49,891 nucleotides of DNA from Candidatus Hodarchaeota archaeon (GCA_030589605.1 JAUUVJ010000001.1:1-49891); one strand, 5' to 3'. Positions 8,642 to 17,848 are shown, counted from the stretch's first letter. Notes: generated by a model from the letters alone, not told the origin. A program made the numbers and translations.

Positions 8642-9925
8642 ATGCAATCTCACAAAAAATCAATGAATGAGATACAACAAAAAATTAACACTTTAATTGA
8701 TTCCTATTTCCAATTGAAGAATAAAGAAAAAACTTCTTCTCTGTACCCGTTAGTAACTCCAACTTTCGGTTCTGATGAAGTGAAAGAAGCTGTTGATTCA
8801 TTGTTAACTACTTTTGTCACGATGGGGAAGAAATGTGCCCAATTTGAGACTGATTTTGCCAATTATGTTGGTGTAAAGCATGGATTATTTGTTAATTCAG
8901 GTTCAACTGCCAATCTCATAGCACTGTCTATTTTAAGTTCACCAAAGATTCCCAACGCAATAAAACCAGGTGAAGAAATAATTACGTCTGCTGTTACATG
9001 GTCAACGACCGTATTTCCTATATATGACATTGGTGCAATCCCAGTATTCATTGATAGTGATCCTGAAACTATGACTCTTAATATTGATCAAATAGAAGAC
9101 GTAATTTCAGATAAAACTAAAGCTATAATGCCTGTTCATCTCTTAGGAAATCCTTGTGATATGAATGAAATATTAAGGATTGCTAATGAATATAAATTGC
9201 ATGTAATAGAAGATTGTTGTGAAGCTCATGGCGCCAAAATTGGTGATCGAATGATTGGATCTTTCGGACACCTTAATACATTTAGTTTCTTCTTTTCACA
9301 CCATATTTCCACGATCGAAGGTGGAATGATTTTAACAGATAATACTGAATTTTACCAGATTGGAAAAAGCTTACGTGCTCATGGATGGATCCGAGAACGA
9401 GATGATCAAAAATCAATTATTAAGAAGAACCCAAATTACGATCCTCGCTTTTTGTTTATTCATAGAGGGTTCAATGTCCGTCCTACGGAGATTCAAGGAG
9501 CATTTGGAATTCACCAACTTCCAAAATTGGAGAATTTTATTCAAACTAGAGAAATGGCAGCATTATTCTTGAATGAACACCTTGAAAAATATAGAAAATA
9601 TATCCACATCCCGAAAATCATAGATAAAGTAAGACAATCTTGGTTTGGATACTCTATCATAGTCAAACAAGAAGCTCCATTTACTAGAAATGAGTTATCA
9701 AAACATTTGGAGAATAATGGAGTAGAAACACGTCCAATAATGGGTGGAAATTTTGTTGAACAACCTATTATGTCAGAATTAAAATATAGAGCGAGTAACT
9801 CTCTACCAAACTCGCAACATATTTTTCATAATGGTATCTTTATTGGCCTTCATCACAAACTAGAGAAAAATATACTCAAGAAAATTGTAAAGATTTTTAA
9901 TGACTTTTTTGATAATTACATTTAA
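8642..9925 (+). CDS. ColD/RfbH-like PLP-dependent sugar 3-dehydrase
   Basis: 427 residues of the DegT/DnrJ/EryC1/StrS fold. The PLP-phosphate region is NSGSTAN, and EDCCEAHGA holds the pyridine-nitrogen Asp. At the position where aminotransferases have the Schiff-base Lys there is His220 in SFFFSHHISTIEGGM. Lys-to-His replacement at this point, with STIEGGM after it, marks the 3-deoxygenating enzymes ColD (GDP-4-keto-6-deoxymannose) and RfbH (CDP sugars). Because gmd and a GDP-fucose-synthase-like gene precede it, a GDP substrate and a colitose-type 3,6-dideoxy product are likely. For comparison, the PseC-like protein at 23454 keeps its Lys182. Confidence 0.82.
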   Translation: MQSHKKSMNEIQQKINTLIDSYFQLKNKEKTSSLYPLVTPTFGSDEVKEAVDSLLTTFVTMGKKCAQFETDFANYVGVKHGLFVNSGSTANLIALSILSSPKIPNAIKPGEEIITSAVTWSTTVFPIYDIGAIPVFIDSDPETMTLNIDQIEDVISDKTKAIMPVHLLGNPCDMNEILRIANEYKLHVIEDCCEAHGAKIGDRMIGSFGHLNTFSFFFSHHISTIEGGMILTDNTEFYQIGKSLRAHGWIRERDDQKSIIKKNPNYDPRFLFIHRGFNVRPTEIQGAFGIHQLPKLENFIQTREMAALFLNEHLEKYRKYIHIPKIIDKVRQSWFGYSIIVKQEAPFTRNELSKHLENNGVETRPIMGGNFVEQPIMSELKYRASNSLPNSQHIFHNGIFIGLHHKLEKNILKKIVKIFNDFFDNYI

Positions 9926-9943
9926 TATTCACTTTGACAAGAT

Positions 9944-11281
9944 GTGAAAACCTTGGTGATTAATATTATTGTTTATGGAATGGGATATGTTGGCATTCCT
10001 ATTGCTGCTCTTCTTGCGAACATTGATGGATTTAATGTAATTGGTGTTCAACGTAGATCGAAAAGGTCTGGATGGAAAATTGACTGTCTTAATCAAGGAA
10101 AATCTCCTTTCAAAGGGAAAGAACCTGGTTTAAATGATCTTATCAGGACTGTTGTTAATAAAGGACAATTTAAAGTCACAGATGATCCTTCTATATGTTC
10201 TTCAGGAGATTATTTGCTCATCGATGTTCAAACTCCAACAGATGAAGCACACATTCCCCAATATGAATCATTGAAGGAAGTTAGTACTCAAATTGGTAAA
10301 CACATGAAAAAAGGCGTTACAATTATCGTTGAATCCACAGTCGCACCTGGGACAACAGAAGGGATAGTTCTTCCAATTTTAGAAAAAGAATCAGGTTTGA
10401 AAGGAGGAAAAGATTTCCATCTTGCTTTTTCTTATGAGCGTGTTATGCCAGGAAAATTATAAGAGTATATCGTGAATATGCCTCGTGTTATTGGGGGTAT
10501 TGATTTACCTAGCTCTAAAAAAGCACATTGGTTATACAAGCACATTGTTAAAGAAAAAATTACTATTACTGATAGTTGTGTTGCTGCTGAACTCGCAAAA
10601 ACAATCGAGAATTCTTATAGGGACGTAAATATTGCTTTTGCGAATGAAATGGCTTTAGTGTGTGAAAGTATGGGAGTAAATATCTATGAAATAATTGAAC
10701 TTATTAATGCTCGTCATGATCGTCATATGCATCTTCCTGGGGCTGGGGTTGGAGGCCATTGCCTTCCTAAAGACCCTTGGCTTTTAAGATATGGTCTTAT
10801 GAGATATGGTTCTAATTCCCGTGAACCAGAATTCATTTCCTTAGGTAGAAGGATTAATGATTACATGCCAATACATATGATCGAATTAATTGGAATGGCT
10901 TTTTCTGATCATCAACAGGAGTTTCATGATGCTGTTATTGCAGTTCTAGGGGTAGCTTATTTAGAAAATTCAGATGACGTTAGAAATGCACCTGCTCGAA
11001 CTGTTATTTCCTTATTAAAATCTCGAAATGCCCAAGTTAGAATTCATGATCCTTATATTAAAGAATTAGATGGCCTCTCTGTAGACCAAGATTTCTGGGA
11101 AGTAGTAACTCAAAGTAATTGCCTAGTTTTTATGACAAAACATTCACAATACTATGATATTGACTTAGAAAAACTGAAAAAAGTGATGAAATTACCTATA
11201 ATTGTTGATGGAAGGAATATTTTTGACCAAAAACAAGTAGAAAATCTTGGTTTTTCCTATAAAGGTGTCGGAAAGGGTTAA
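9944..11281 (+). pseudogene. UDP-N-acetylmannosamine dehydrogenase-type gene with an in-frame TAA
   Basis: Read through, this is a 445-codon nucleotide-sugar dehydrogenase close to the intact copy at 16475. Shared features are YGMGYVGIPIAAL, QRRSKRS.WKID, IDVQTPT, ESTVAPGTTE, FSYERVMPG, the catalytic Cys in GVGGHCLPKDPW (codon at 10760) and VLGVAYLENSDD. One TAA at 10460-10462 replaces the Leu codon found in the paralogue (after PGKL), and the same frame resumes immediately (EYIVNMPRVIGG). Unsuppressed, the product would be 172 residues, the cofactor domain only. The start is GTG. A GTG at 10472 could start the rest. The intact paralogue may have relaxed selection on this copy. Confidence 0.88.
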
Positions 11282-11417
11282 AAGGATATTTTTAACTTGT
11301 TTCCTTTTTTAATCTAGATTTAAGACCTTAGGAAATTAAATGTCATTATTGACTAAAACATTAAATAATAAAGATTAATACAGTATTACTATCAAAACAT
11401 TCCGAATGGTTATATTT

Positions 11418-12524
11418 ATGCCAAAAATAGCGTATTTCATAGATGATCATGGTCATGGGCACGCTAGTCGAAATATTGCTATTATTCGCTCTTTATTAGA
11501 GTTTAATTTAGAGACTTTGATCATCATTCTTACCTCAAAACCGTTACCTTTTATCAAACAATCTTTGCATTCCTCCGAGAATGAAGACCGAATTGAATTT
11601 CATGAATTTTCTAATTGCCATGGGTTTATTGGGGATGATTTAACTGGCAAAATCGACCATCAAGCTACTACTAGTCTTGTTCACAACTGGCTTCAATCCT
11701 GGAAGGAATCATACTTTTTTGAAGCATATAAATTTCTTAAGTCCAAGAATATTGATTTAATCATTTCTGATATATCTCCTCAACCGTTTTTATTAGCTGA
11801 AAAACTGGATGTCCCAAGTATTGCGATCAGTAACTTCACTTGGTTAGATATTTATCAAAATTTATCCTACAATGAAGATGATCTGAATTCAATATGGAAA
11901 GCGTATCGTGAGGCATCTTTGGGTTTATTGTTACCTTTTAATCTTGATAATACTGTTTTTCGCTCAACTCTTGAAGTGAGTTTAGTGAGTCGAAATTCTA
12001 TTCGTACACGAGACCAAATGCGAAAGTTCCTAGATATCGACTTATCAACAACTATTATTTATGCAGGTACGGGTGCTTCAATAAATAATCCGTTCAAAGC
12101 TGAATGGTTAAATACTGAAAATGTTTTCATAATTGGTGGTCACTCCAATCTTGAAAATGATATGAATGTACGAACAATACCAAAAAATGATCTTGAAACC
12201 CAAGAATATATTTCTTGTAGTGATATTGCTTTGATTAAGTTTGGGTATAGCTCAGTCTCTGAAGCTATTCGTTCACATATTCCCATCATTGGAGTTGATT
12301 TTGCTCAAACTACTGAATCCCGAATGATTTCAAAGAAGATAAAGGAACTAGGAATTGGGATTGAAGTTTCAGTAAAAGATTATTTCGACGGGAAATGGAG
12401 AGAATATATCCCTCAAGTTTTAGATCTTCAAACAAATTACTCTTCTTTGCCTGATCGATATACGAAGAATGGTGAAACCCAAATATCAAACATCATTTCA
12501 GATTTACTTGATGAAATCGGCTGA
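11418..12524 (+). CDS. GT-B fold glycosyltransferase (GT28/MGT-like)
   Basis: 368 residues. The N-terminal half opens with IAYFIDDHGHGHASRNIAI, a glycine/histidine-rich loop seen in MurG/UGT-like GT-B enzymes that bind acceptor and donor in the cleft. The C-terminal half has the donor-site segment IALIKFGYSSVSEAI followed by PIIGVDF, typical of the GT28 C-terminal domain. No membrane segments. The ATG at 11418 is preferred to one at 11406 because the first strand follows it directly. A 3' fragment of a close paralogue is at 15930-16283. It follows the broken dehydrogenase, so it may transfer the uronic acid that enzyme made; this is inference. Confidence 0.72.
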   Translation: MPKIAYFIDDHGHGHASRNIAIIRSLLEFNLETLIIILTSKPLPFIKQSLHSSENEDRIEFHEFSNCHGFIGDDLTGKIDHQATTSLVHNWLQSWKESYFFEAYKFLKSKNIDLIISDISPQPFLLAEKLDVPSIAISNFTWLDIYQNLSYNEDDLNSIWKAYREASLGLLLPFNLDNTVFRSTLEVSLVSRNSIRTRDQMRKFLDIDLSTTIIYAGTGASINNPFKAEWLNTENVFIIGGHSNLENDMNVRTIPKNDLETQEYISCSDIALIKFGYSSVSEAIRSHIPIIGVDFAQTTESRMISKKIKELGIGIEVSVKDYFDGKWREYIPQVLDLQTNYSSLPDRYTKNGETQISNIISDLLDEIG

Positions 12525-12762
12525 AATCTTTCTTTCTTATTTCATTTCAATATATCATTGAATTAATGAATTTTTTCATGATTTTATTTCGTTTTTCTTT
12601 ATTCTCTTTATTTCCCCTTCTCTATCTTCCTGTCATTTGGTTAGGTACTCCTTTAAATTTCTGGTAATAACTTTCAGGGTTTTTAAACCTATATATCTGA
12701 AGCTCATATAAAAAGAGGGATAGTTTCAAAAAAATAAAAAGAGAAAAAAGTGAATACTTTGT

Positions 12763-14067
12763 TTAATGGTATTCCTGTTTCTCTGGTTTGGTATTCCAGG
12801 CTAATAATAATATTAACCCGCCTAGAATGATGGTGATTGCCCATGACGCGATGGCTCCTTCTGAACCAAACAGGTCTAAAAAGACAGCTGATCCATAAGA
12901 AGTTACTGCAGCACCTACATATCCCCATCCATCGATAAAGCCCGTTGCAGTTGACGCTGCTTTCCGTGTTCCGAATTCCATGGGAATTGTCGATACTAGT
13001 AGAACATGAGGTCCAAAAACCAAAAATCCGATCAAAATGAGCATGGGTACACCTAACAACCAGTCTAATGGCGGAATAAACAAATAAGCAACTAATGAGA
13101 GCCCTAATACACCAAAGAGTACTGTAACAACTGGCATGCGTCGTTTTCCAAGATATTTATCTGAAAACCATGCACATACTAATGCTCCGATAATTCCTCC
13201 CAACGGAAATGCTAGTGTTTTCCAAATTGGAAAAAAATCATCATTTTGGACTTCCGTTGCAATCATATAAGGTAACCATTCAGTGATTCCATATCTAACG
13301 ATATTGAGACAGAAAAGGCCCAATGACGCAAACCATACGGTTCTATTACGAATTATCGATCCAAATGTGTATTCAAACCCGAGATGAGTATCTGCTCTTG
13401 CCTCTGCGATTGTGGTTTTTCCAGCATCTTCTTCTTCAATTGTTGGTAGTCCGACTTCTTCTGGGGCATTTCTTACTCGAATATACATATGAATCCCTGA
13501 AGCTAACATTATCACTCCAGCCACCCAAAATGCAAATCGCCAATCCAAACCAAGTGTTACGATTACGAATGTTGCTATCACCCAGGAAGCTGCTCCTCCT
13601 ACTTGATAGGAAGTTCCTAATCGACTTGACCATCGTCCTCGCTCTTCAGCGGGGTACCAATTGGCAACCGTCTTTACTGAAGGTGCCCAACCCATTGCCT
13701 GAAAGAATCCATTCATACCCCATAAGAGCATCATCATCCAAACTAATCCATTTGTAAACCCCATCAAAATATTTATACTAGCTGATACAATTAACCCAAA
13801 TGATACCAGTTTTCTTGCCCCAAATTTGTCCCCTAATATCCCATTGACAAACTGACCTCCTGCATACATTATGAAGAATAAGGTTCCAATCAGACCTAAT
13901 ACTCCGGCATCCACTAATGGATATTCGCCTTCAATAAAACTTTTAGCTATTCCGAAGTTGACTCGTCCTAGATAATAGGTTAAATACGTCACCCAGACGG
14001 TGATAAAAATTCGAGTTCTCCATTGCTTCCACATTTGATCTGTTTCTGTGTTCATTATTTCATTCAT
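12763..14067 (-). CDS. MFS transporter of the organophosphate:phosphate antiporter (GlpT/UhpT) type
   Basis: 434 residues with about twelve membrane helices and a central cytoplasmic loop near residues 195-225. Family marks are LGRVNFGIAKSF after helix 1, GILGDKFGARK between helices 2 and 3, and GWAPSVKTVANWYPAEERGRW, which matches the QG.GWP....W....ERG signature of glycerol-3-phosphate and hexose-phosphate antiporters. It lies 25 bases downstream of the cytidylyltransferase-like gene on the same strand, suggesting one transcript in which the transporter imports the phosphorylated alcohol or sugar that is activated. The ligand is not known. No other importer is present in the window. Confidence 0.82.
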   Translation of the reverse strand: MNEIMNTETDQMWKQWRTRIFITVWVTYLTYYLGRVNFGIAKSFIEGEYPLVDAGVLGLIGTLFFIMYAGGQFVNGILGDKFGARKLVSFGLIVSASINILMGFTNGLVWMMMLLWGMNGFFQAMGWAPSVKTVANWYPAEERGRWSSRLGTSYQVGGAASWVIATFVIVTLGLDWRFAFWVAGVIMLASGIHMYIRVRNAPEEVGLPTIEEEDAGKTTIAEARADTHLGFEYTFGSIIRNRTVWFASLGLFCLNIVRYGITEWLPYMIATEVQNDDFFPIWKTLAFPLGGIIGALVCAWFSDKYLGKRRMPVVTVLFGVLGLSLVAYLFIPPLDWLLGVPMLILIGFLVFGPHVLLVSTIPMEFGTRKAASTATGFIDGWGYVGAAVTSYGSAVFLDLFGSEGAIASWAITIILGGLILLLAWNTKPEKQEYH

Positions 14068-14092
14068 TCTAAATCACATTGTTCCTCTTCGT

Positions 14093-14857
14093 TCATAAAA
14101 GTCCTTTTTTAATCATATCCTTTGCATATTCAAAGTCTTGTACCGTATCCATTTCAACCCATTTATTTTTGATGTCAACAGAATGAACTGGATATCCTCG
14201 TATAATTAGTTCCTGAATCATATCGGTAATGTAGGCATAATCCATATTAAGAGCATCATGAAATCGCCCTTCATATTTGCACCATTTATTCTCTTTTGCA
14301 CGATGATAATTCCTTACCAGAATTTCTGCTCCTTTTCTAGAAAATTTCGCTAGCCCAATAAATTCTCCATAAGCTATCTCTGGATTAAAGAACTTGGATA
14401 GTTTCGTAACTCTATCACCTTCTACACAAGCTAATTCTGCTTCGTCAGTTGGATGATCTGTCCTGCCAATATACCTTTTATTCCAAGAGGTATCGATAAT
14501 AAGGCTGATATCATGAGGAGAGTCTATAAGTTTTTGAACAACGTCTTTTGAATATAGTATATCAGAATATGATACAATAAATCCTTCATCCATGAATTCT
14601 TCGGCGTAGAAGAGGGAGGGTAATATGTTGTTATTATAATAGTCATCATTGTCATAATAGGTAACATTTGGAATGTTTATCTTCTCTTTCTGATATCCTC
14701 GAACAATAGCAAAGTCTTTAATGCCACATTCACGTTGAGCAGTCATTATTCTTTCAAGAATAGATTTTCCTTCAATTTCTAACAAAGTTTTAGGCAGATA
14801 CTCTGTAAGAGGGCGCAATCTAGTGCTTGGGCCCGCTGCTAAAATTATTGATTTCAT
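14093..14857 (-). CDS. LicC-like (phosphocholine-type) nucleotidyltransferase
   Basis: A 254-residue GT-A-fold nucleotidyltransferase. The signature AAGPSTRLRPLTEYLPKTLLEI holds the triphosphate loop (here GPSTRL) and the catalytic Lys of the PK pair. VSYSDILYS contains the metal-binding Asp and NKWVEMDTVQDF the second acidic site. Length and the W-x-E-x-D ending are closer to phosphocholine or alditol-phosphate cytidylyltransferases than to the hexose-1-phosphate enzymes. The reaction would be CTP plus a phosphorylated small alcohol or amine giving the CDP derivative. It is the first gene of a two-gene minus-strand operon with an organophosphate-type transporter and is divergent from another nucleotidyltransferase at 14965. 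Nucleotide and substrate are inferred. Confidence 0.75.
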   Translation of the reverse strand: MKSIILAAGPSTRLRPLTEYLPKTLLEIEGKSILERIMTAQRECGIKDFAIVRGYQKEKINIPNVTYYDNDDYYNNNILPSLFYAEEFMDEGFIVSYSDILYSKDVVQKLIDSPHDISLIIDTSWNKRYIGRTDHPTDEAELACVEGDRVTKLSKFFNPEIAYGEFIGLAKFSRKGAEILVRNYHRAKENKWCKYEGRFHDALNMDYAYITDMIQELIIRGYPVHSVDIKNKWVEMDTVQDFEYAKDMIKKGLL

Positions 14858-14906
14858 ATTGGTGTCACTTGTCCTTTTTGTATCTTTTCACACATTTCTA
14901 GTGCAA

Positions 14907-14918
14907 ATATTTAAATAG
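14907..14918 (+). promoter_or_regulatory. TATA-like promoter element
   Basis: ATATTTAAATAG stands out in the 98-bp divergent intergenic region. An archaeal TATA box centred at about 14913 would start transcription near 14939, giving a leader of about 26 bases to the ATG at 14965. No test beyond position and composition is possible here. Confidence 0.4.
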
Positions 14919-14964
14919 AATGACTTTATTTCACACACTATTGTAGGAAAACAACGTGAGATAC

Positions 14965-15858
14965 ATGGTTTTCATTAAAAAAGTAAAATCTGGTTCGAAC
15001 ACCTATTATTACCTAATGCAAAGTTTTCGTTTAGATGGAAAAGTCCGTCAAAGATTAATAAAAAAAATCACTGTTGAAGAAGCCAATGATCCTGAATTTA
15101 TCGATACTTTCCTGAAGGATAATCCTAGTTTCGAGTATACTGGAATTAAAGCTATTATTCCAGCAGCAGGTAAATCAGTTCGTCTTTTTCCTCATTCTCA
15201 AGATCTACCCAAAGGACTTATCCCTGTAGGTAAAAAATCTATCCTCCGCTACATTATTGAATCGCTTCATAATTATGGAATTAACGAAATAATTATCATT
15301 ACTGGTTTTCAAGATAATAAAGTGCGTAAATGTTTTCGAAGTGAGGTAAAATACATTTTCAACCCCTTTTTCAGTATCTCAAATATTCTAGCAAGCATCT
15401 GGATGGCACAAAATGAATTAGAGGGTACAGTTATCATTCTCTATAGTGATTTGCTTTTTGAAAAAACGATTCTTGATAAGCTTATCCAAGATGAGAATGA
15501 TTTTTCAATTGCAATTTCTCCTAATAACTTGGATAGTGAGGCAGAAAAAGTAATTTTGAACGGTAATTTTGTTAATGAAATAGGAAAAGATATTCCATAT
15601 GATTCGAAGGGATTTGAATTCGTAGGTATTGCTAAATTTTCTAAGAATGGAGTACAATATCTTAAAGAAACATTAGAGGAAATGGCTCATGAGGAGGGGT
15701 TCTTAGGTTTTTATTTCACGGATGTAATTCAACGGTTGATTTATAAAGGTTTAAAGATCAGTACTCAAGTAATTGCTCCAGAACTTTGGGTAGATATTGA
15801 TTTCCCGAGAGATTTACAACGAGCAGAAAACAAGGTACTACCTCTTCTTTTCCCCTAA
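14965..15858 (+). CDS. Nucleotidyltransferase with an N-terminal transposase-like domain
   Basis: 297 residues. Residues 1-36 (FIKKVKSGSNTYYYLMQS, then FRLDGKVRQRLIKKI) strongly recall the N-terminal segment of IS4/IS1634-type transposases. A 20-residue linker leads to a LicC-like nucleotidyltransferase from residue 60: AAGKSVRL and LPKGLIPV are intact, LYSDLLF holds a metal Asp, and PELWVDIDFPRDL the second. The catalytic residues are kept, unlike in the fusion at 3091. GTG at 14956 is an alternative start, but the fold begins at the ATG. A dead 3' copy is at 3988-4340. The role of the extra domain, perhaps nucleic-acid or protein contact, is unknown. Confidence 0.75.
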   Translation: MVFIKKVKSGSNTYYYLMQSFRLDGKVRQRLIKKITVEEANDPEFIDTFLKDNPSFEYTGIKAIIPAAGKSVRLFPHSQDLPKGLIPVGKKSILRYIIESLHNYGINEIIIITGFQDNKVRKCFRSEVKYIFNPFFSISNILASIWMAQNELEGTVIILYSDLLFEKTILDKLIQDENDFSIAISPNNLDSEAEKVILNGNFVNEIGKDIPYDSKGFEFVGIAKFSKNGVQYLKETLEEMAHEEGFLGFYFTDVIQRLIYKGLKISTQVIAPELWVDIDFPRDLQRAENKVLPLLFP

Positions 15859-15929
15859 GTAGAGTCAATAATCAATTCACTATTCTCGAATAGCTTTTTC
15901 TCAAAATGAATGATATGAAGAAAATATGA

Positions 15930-16283
15930 AAAAAAATACCTAATGATGATGTAGAAAGCCAAGATTATATTATGTGCAGTGATATTGCCTTGATAAAGCC
16001 AGGATACAGCTCTGTATCTGAGGCTATTCGTTCTCAAATCCCTATTATTGCCGTAGATTTCCCACAATCTAGAGAATCTAAATTTATTTCTAACACAATT
16101 CAAGAGCTTGGAATTGGAAAAATAATCACTCCAAACGAATATTTTATGGGTAAATGGAACGAGATTATTCCTGAAGTTCTGCGAATGAAAGAGAACTATA
16201 AAGATCTTCCTAGTAGATTTGCACAAAATGGTGAAATTCAAATCTCTACTATTATTCTGGATTTGTTAGAGGAAATTATGTAG
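15930..16283 (+). pseudogene. 3' remnant of a GT-B glycosyltransferase gene
   Basis: The open frame from 15930 aligns with the last 117 codons of the intact gene at 11418-12524: IPNDDVESQDYI against IPKNDLETQEYI, then CSDIALIKPGYSSVSEAI, PIIAVDF and the ending LLEEIM against LLDEIG. A TGA at 15927 closes the frame on the left, and the first ATG (15972) lies inside the donor-binding domain, so no working enzyme can result. It contains the diphosphate-binding part only. It sits between the transposase-domain nucleotidyltransferase and the intact dehydrogenase, the same family neighbourhood as its living paralogue. Confidence 0.85.
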
Positions 16284-16474
16284 TTATAGAGGTTTTTTCT
16301 CTTAATTTTTGATTTTTTTGGTCTTTAAATGATTAAATCTTCCCTTAGACCGTTTTTTTCTACTTAAAATAACTTATTTAATATTGAATTGTCAATTTTC
16401 GTATCTTTAAGAGAAGATACATGCTCAGAGTAGAGTTAATTAATTTTTACATTCCTCGCCCCCTTGTGAATGTT

Positions 16475-17848
16475 ATGGCGGAAAAGGTAGCTGTTATCGG
16501 GATGGGCTATGTTGGTATTCCTATTGCCGCATTGTTAGCCGATACAGGTGATTTTGAAGTTATTGGTATCCAAAGACGATCAAAACGTTCAGAGTGGAAG
16601 ATTGATTATCTGAATGAAGGTAAATGTCCTATCAAAAACGAGCCAGATCTACCTGAATTAATTAAAAGGATTGTTTTAGAAAAAAAGACCTTCTCAGTCA
16701 GTGACGATATTTCAGCTGTTAGTGCTATGGATTATATCTTAATCGATGTCCAAACACCAACCAACGAAAACAATGTTCCTCAATATGTTTCTCTTCGTGA
16801 AGTTAGTCACCAGGTCGGCGAGAACTTATCGAAAGGGGTAACTGTGATCATCGAATCCACCTGCGCTCCTGGAACAACTGATTATATCGTTAAACCCATT
16901 CTAGAGAAAGCATCTGGTTTGGAATGTGGAAAAGATTTCTTCCTTGCTTTTGCTTATGAGAGGGTCATGGTTGGACGATTACTCTACAATATTTTGAACT
17001 ACGCTCGAATTGTTGGAGGAGTTGGTAAAGAAAGTGCTGCAAAAGCCACTCTCATGTATGAAAAAGTGCTAAAAAGTGAAATTATTCAAACAACTGCAAT
17101 GACTGCTGAAGTAGCTAAAGTTGTTGAAAATACCTATCGTGATGTTAATGTCGCTTTCGCTAATGAAGTTGCTCTTGTTTCAGAATCACTAGGTGTAGAT
17201 GTTCATGAAGTCCGACTGTTAGTAAACAATCTTCCTTTCTTGAAAGGTCGTGGTAATCCTCATCGTAACATGCACGTTCCTGGTGCGGGTGTTGGTGGTC
17301 ATTGCCTCGTTAAAGATCCCTGGCTATTGAAATATGGCTTGAATAAGTATGGAAAACGACCAGTGGATTTAAGAGTTATTGAGTCCAGCCGTTATCGTAA
17401 TTCAAATATGCCCAAGTATGTTTATCAACTATTAACAGAGTGTCTTCACCAAGCTAATAAAAAAATCTCTGATTCCTTAAAAATAGCTGTTTTAGGTGTA
17501 GCGTACATTGAAGATTCAGACGATCCCCGTAATACCCCAACTCGTGATATAATTCAGCAATTAAAGAAGAACAACATTAATTTCATGGTGCACGACTCTT
17601 TTGTTCGCCAAGGAGAGGTTAATTTTCCCTTTACTAATGATCTCAATTCAGTTATTGCAGACTCAGATGCTATTCTTGTTATAACAGCCCATCAAGAGTA
17701 TAAAGACTTGAATCTTCATTCAATTAAAACTCTGATGAAGGAATCACCTATTATTATAGATGGTCGTGTTACTTTTCCCCCTGAAATAGTTGTTGAAACA
17801 GGGTTTATTTACAGGGCTATTGGTCGAGGGCAATTCATTCCAGAATAG
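16475..17848 (+). CDS. UDP-N-acetyl-D-mannosamine dehydrogenase-type enzyme
   Basis: A 457-residue nucleotide-sugar 6-dehydrogenase. VIGMGYVGIPIAAL is the NAD site, followed by IDVQTPTNENN and ESTCAPGTT. The central AEVAKVVENTYRDVN and the catalytic Cys in GVGGHCLVKDPW (codon at 17303) match the UDP-ManNAc group (GGHC rather than GGSC). The C-terminal domain has VLGVAYIEDSDDPRNTP. An ATG at 16421 would add 18 residues rich in hydrophobics; the ATG at 16475 directly precedes the Rossmann strand and is preferred. It is the intact sister of the interrupted gene at 9944. It should make a UDP-linked uronic acid; WecC at 46958 is a third, more distant relative. Confidence 0.85.
   Translation: MAEKVAVIGMGYVGIPIAALLADTGDFEVIGIQRRSKRSEWKIDYLNEGKCPIKNEPDLPELIKRIVLEKKTFSVSDDISAVSAMDYILIDVQTPTNENNVPQYVSLREVSHQVGENLSKGVTVIIESTCAPGTTDYIVKPILEKASGLECGKDFFLAFAYERVMVGRLLYNILNYARIVGGVGKESAAKATLMYEKVLKSEIIQTTAMTAEVAKVVENTYRDVNVAFANEVALVSESLGVDVHEVRLLVNNLPFLKGRGNPHRNMHVPGAGVGGHCLVKDPWLLKYGLNKYGKRPVDLRVIESSRYRNSNMPKYVYQLLTECLHQANKKISDSLKIAVLGVAYIEDSDDPRNTPTRDIIQQLKKNNINFMVHDSFVRQGEVNFPFTNDLNSVIADSDAILVITAHQEYKDLNLHSIKTLMKESPIIIDGRVTFPPEIVVETGFIYRAIGRGQFIPE

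Noticed and set aside
6897..10462. TAA recoding or an alternative genetic code explaining the two in-frame stops
   Set aside because: TAA ends many intact genes in the window, and the dead 3' copies with a frameshift and a third TAA show ordinary gene decay here. No recoding signal was seen.
13323..13757. 144-codon plus-strand reading frame inside the MFS transporter gene
   Set aside because: It is the antisense shadow of a well-supported transporter and has repetitive Leu-rich low-complexity content.
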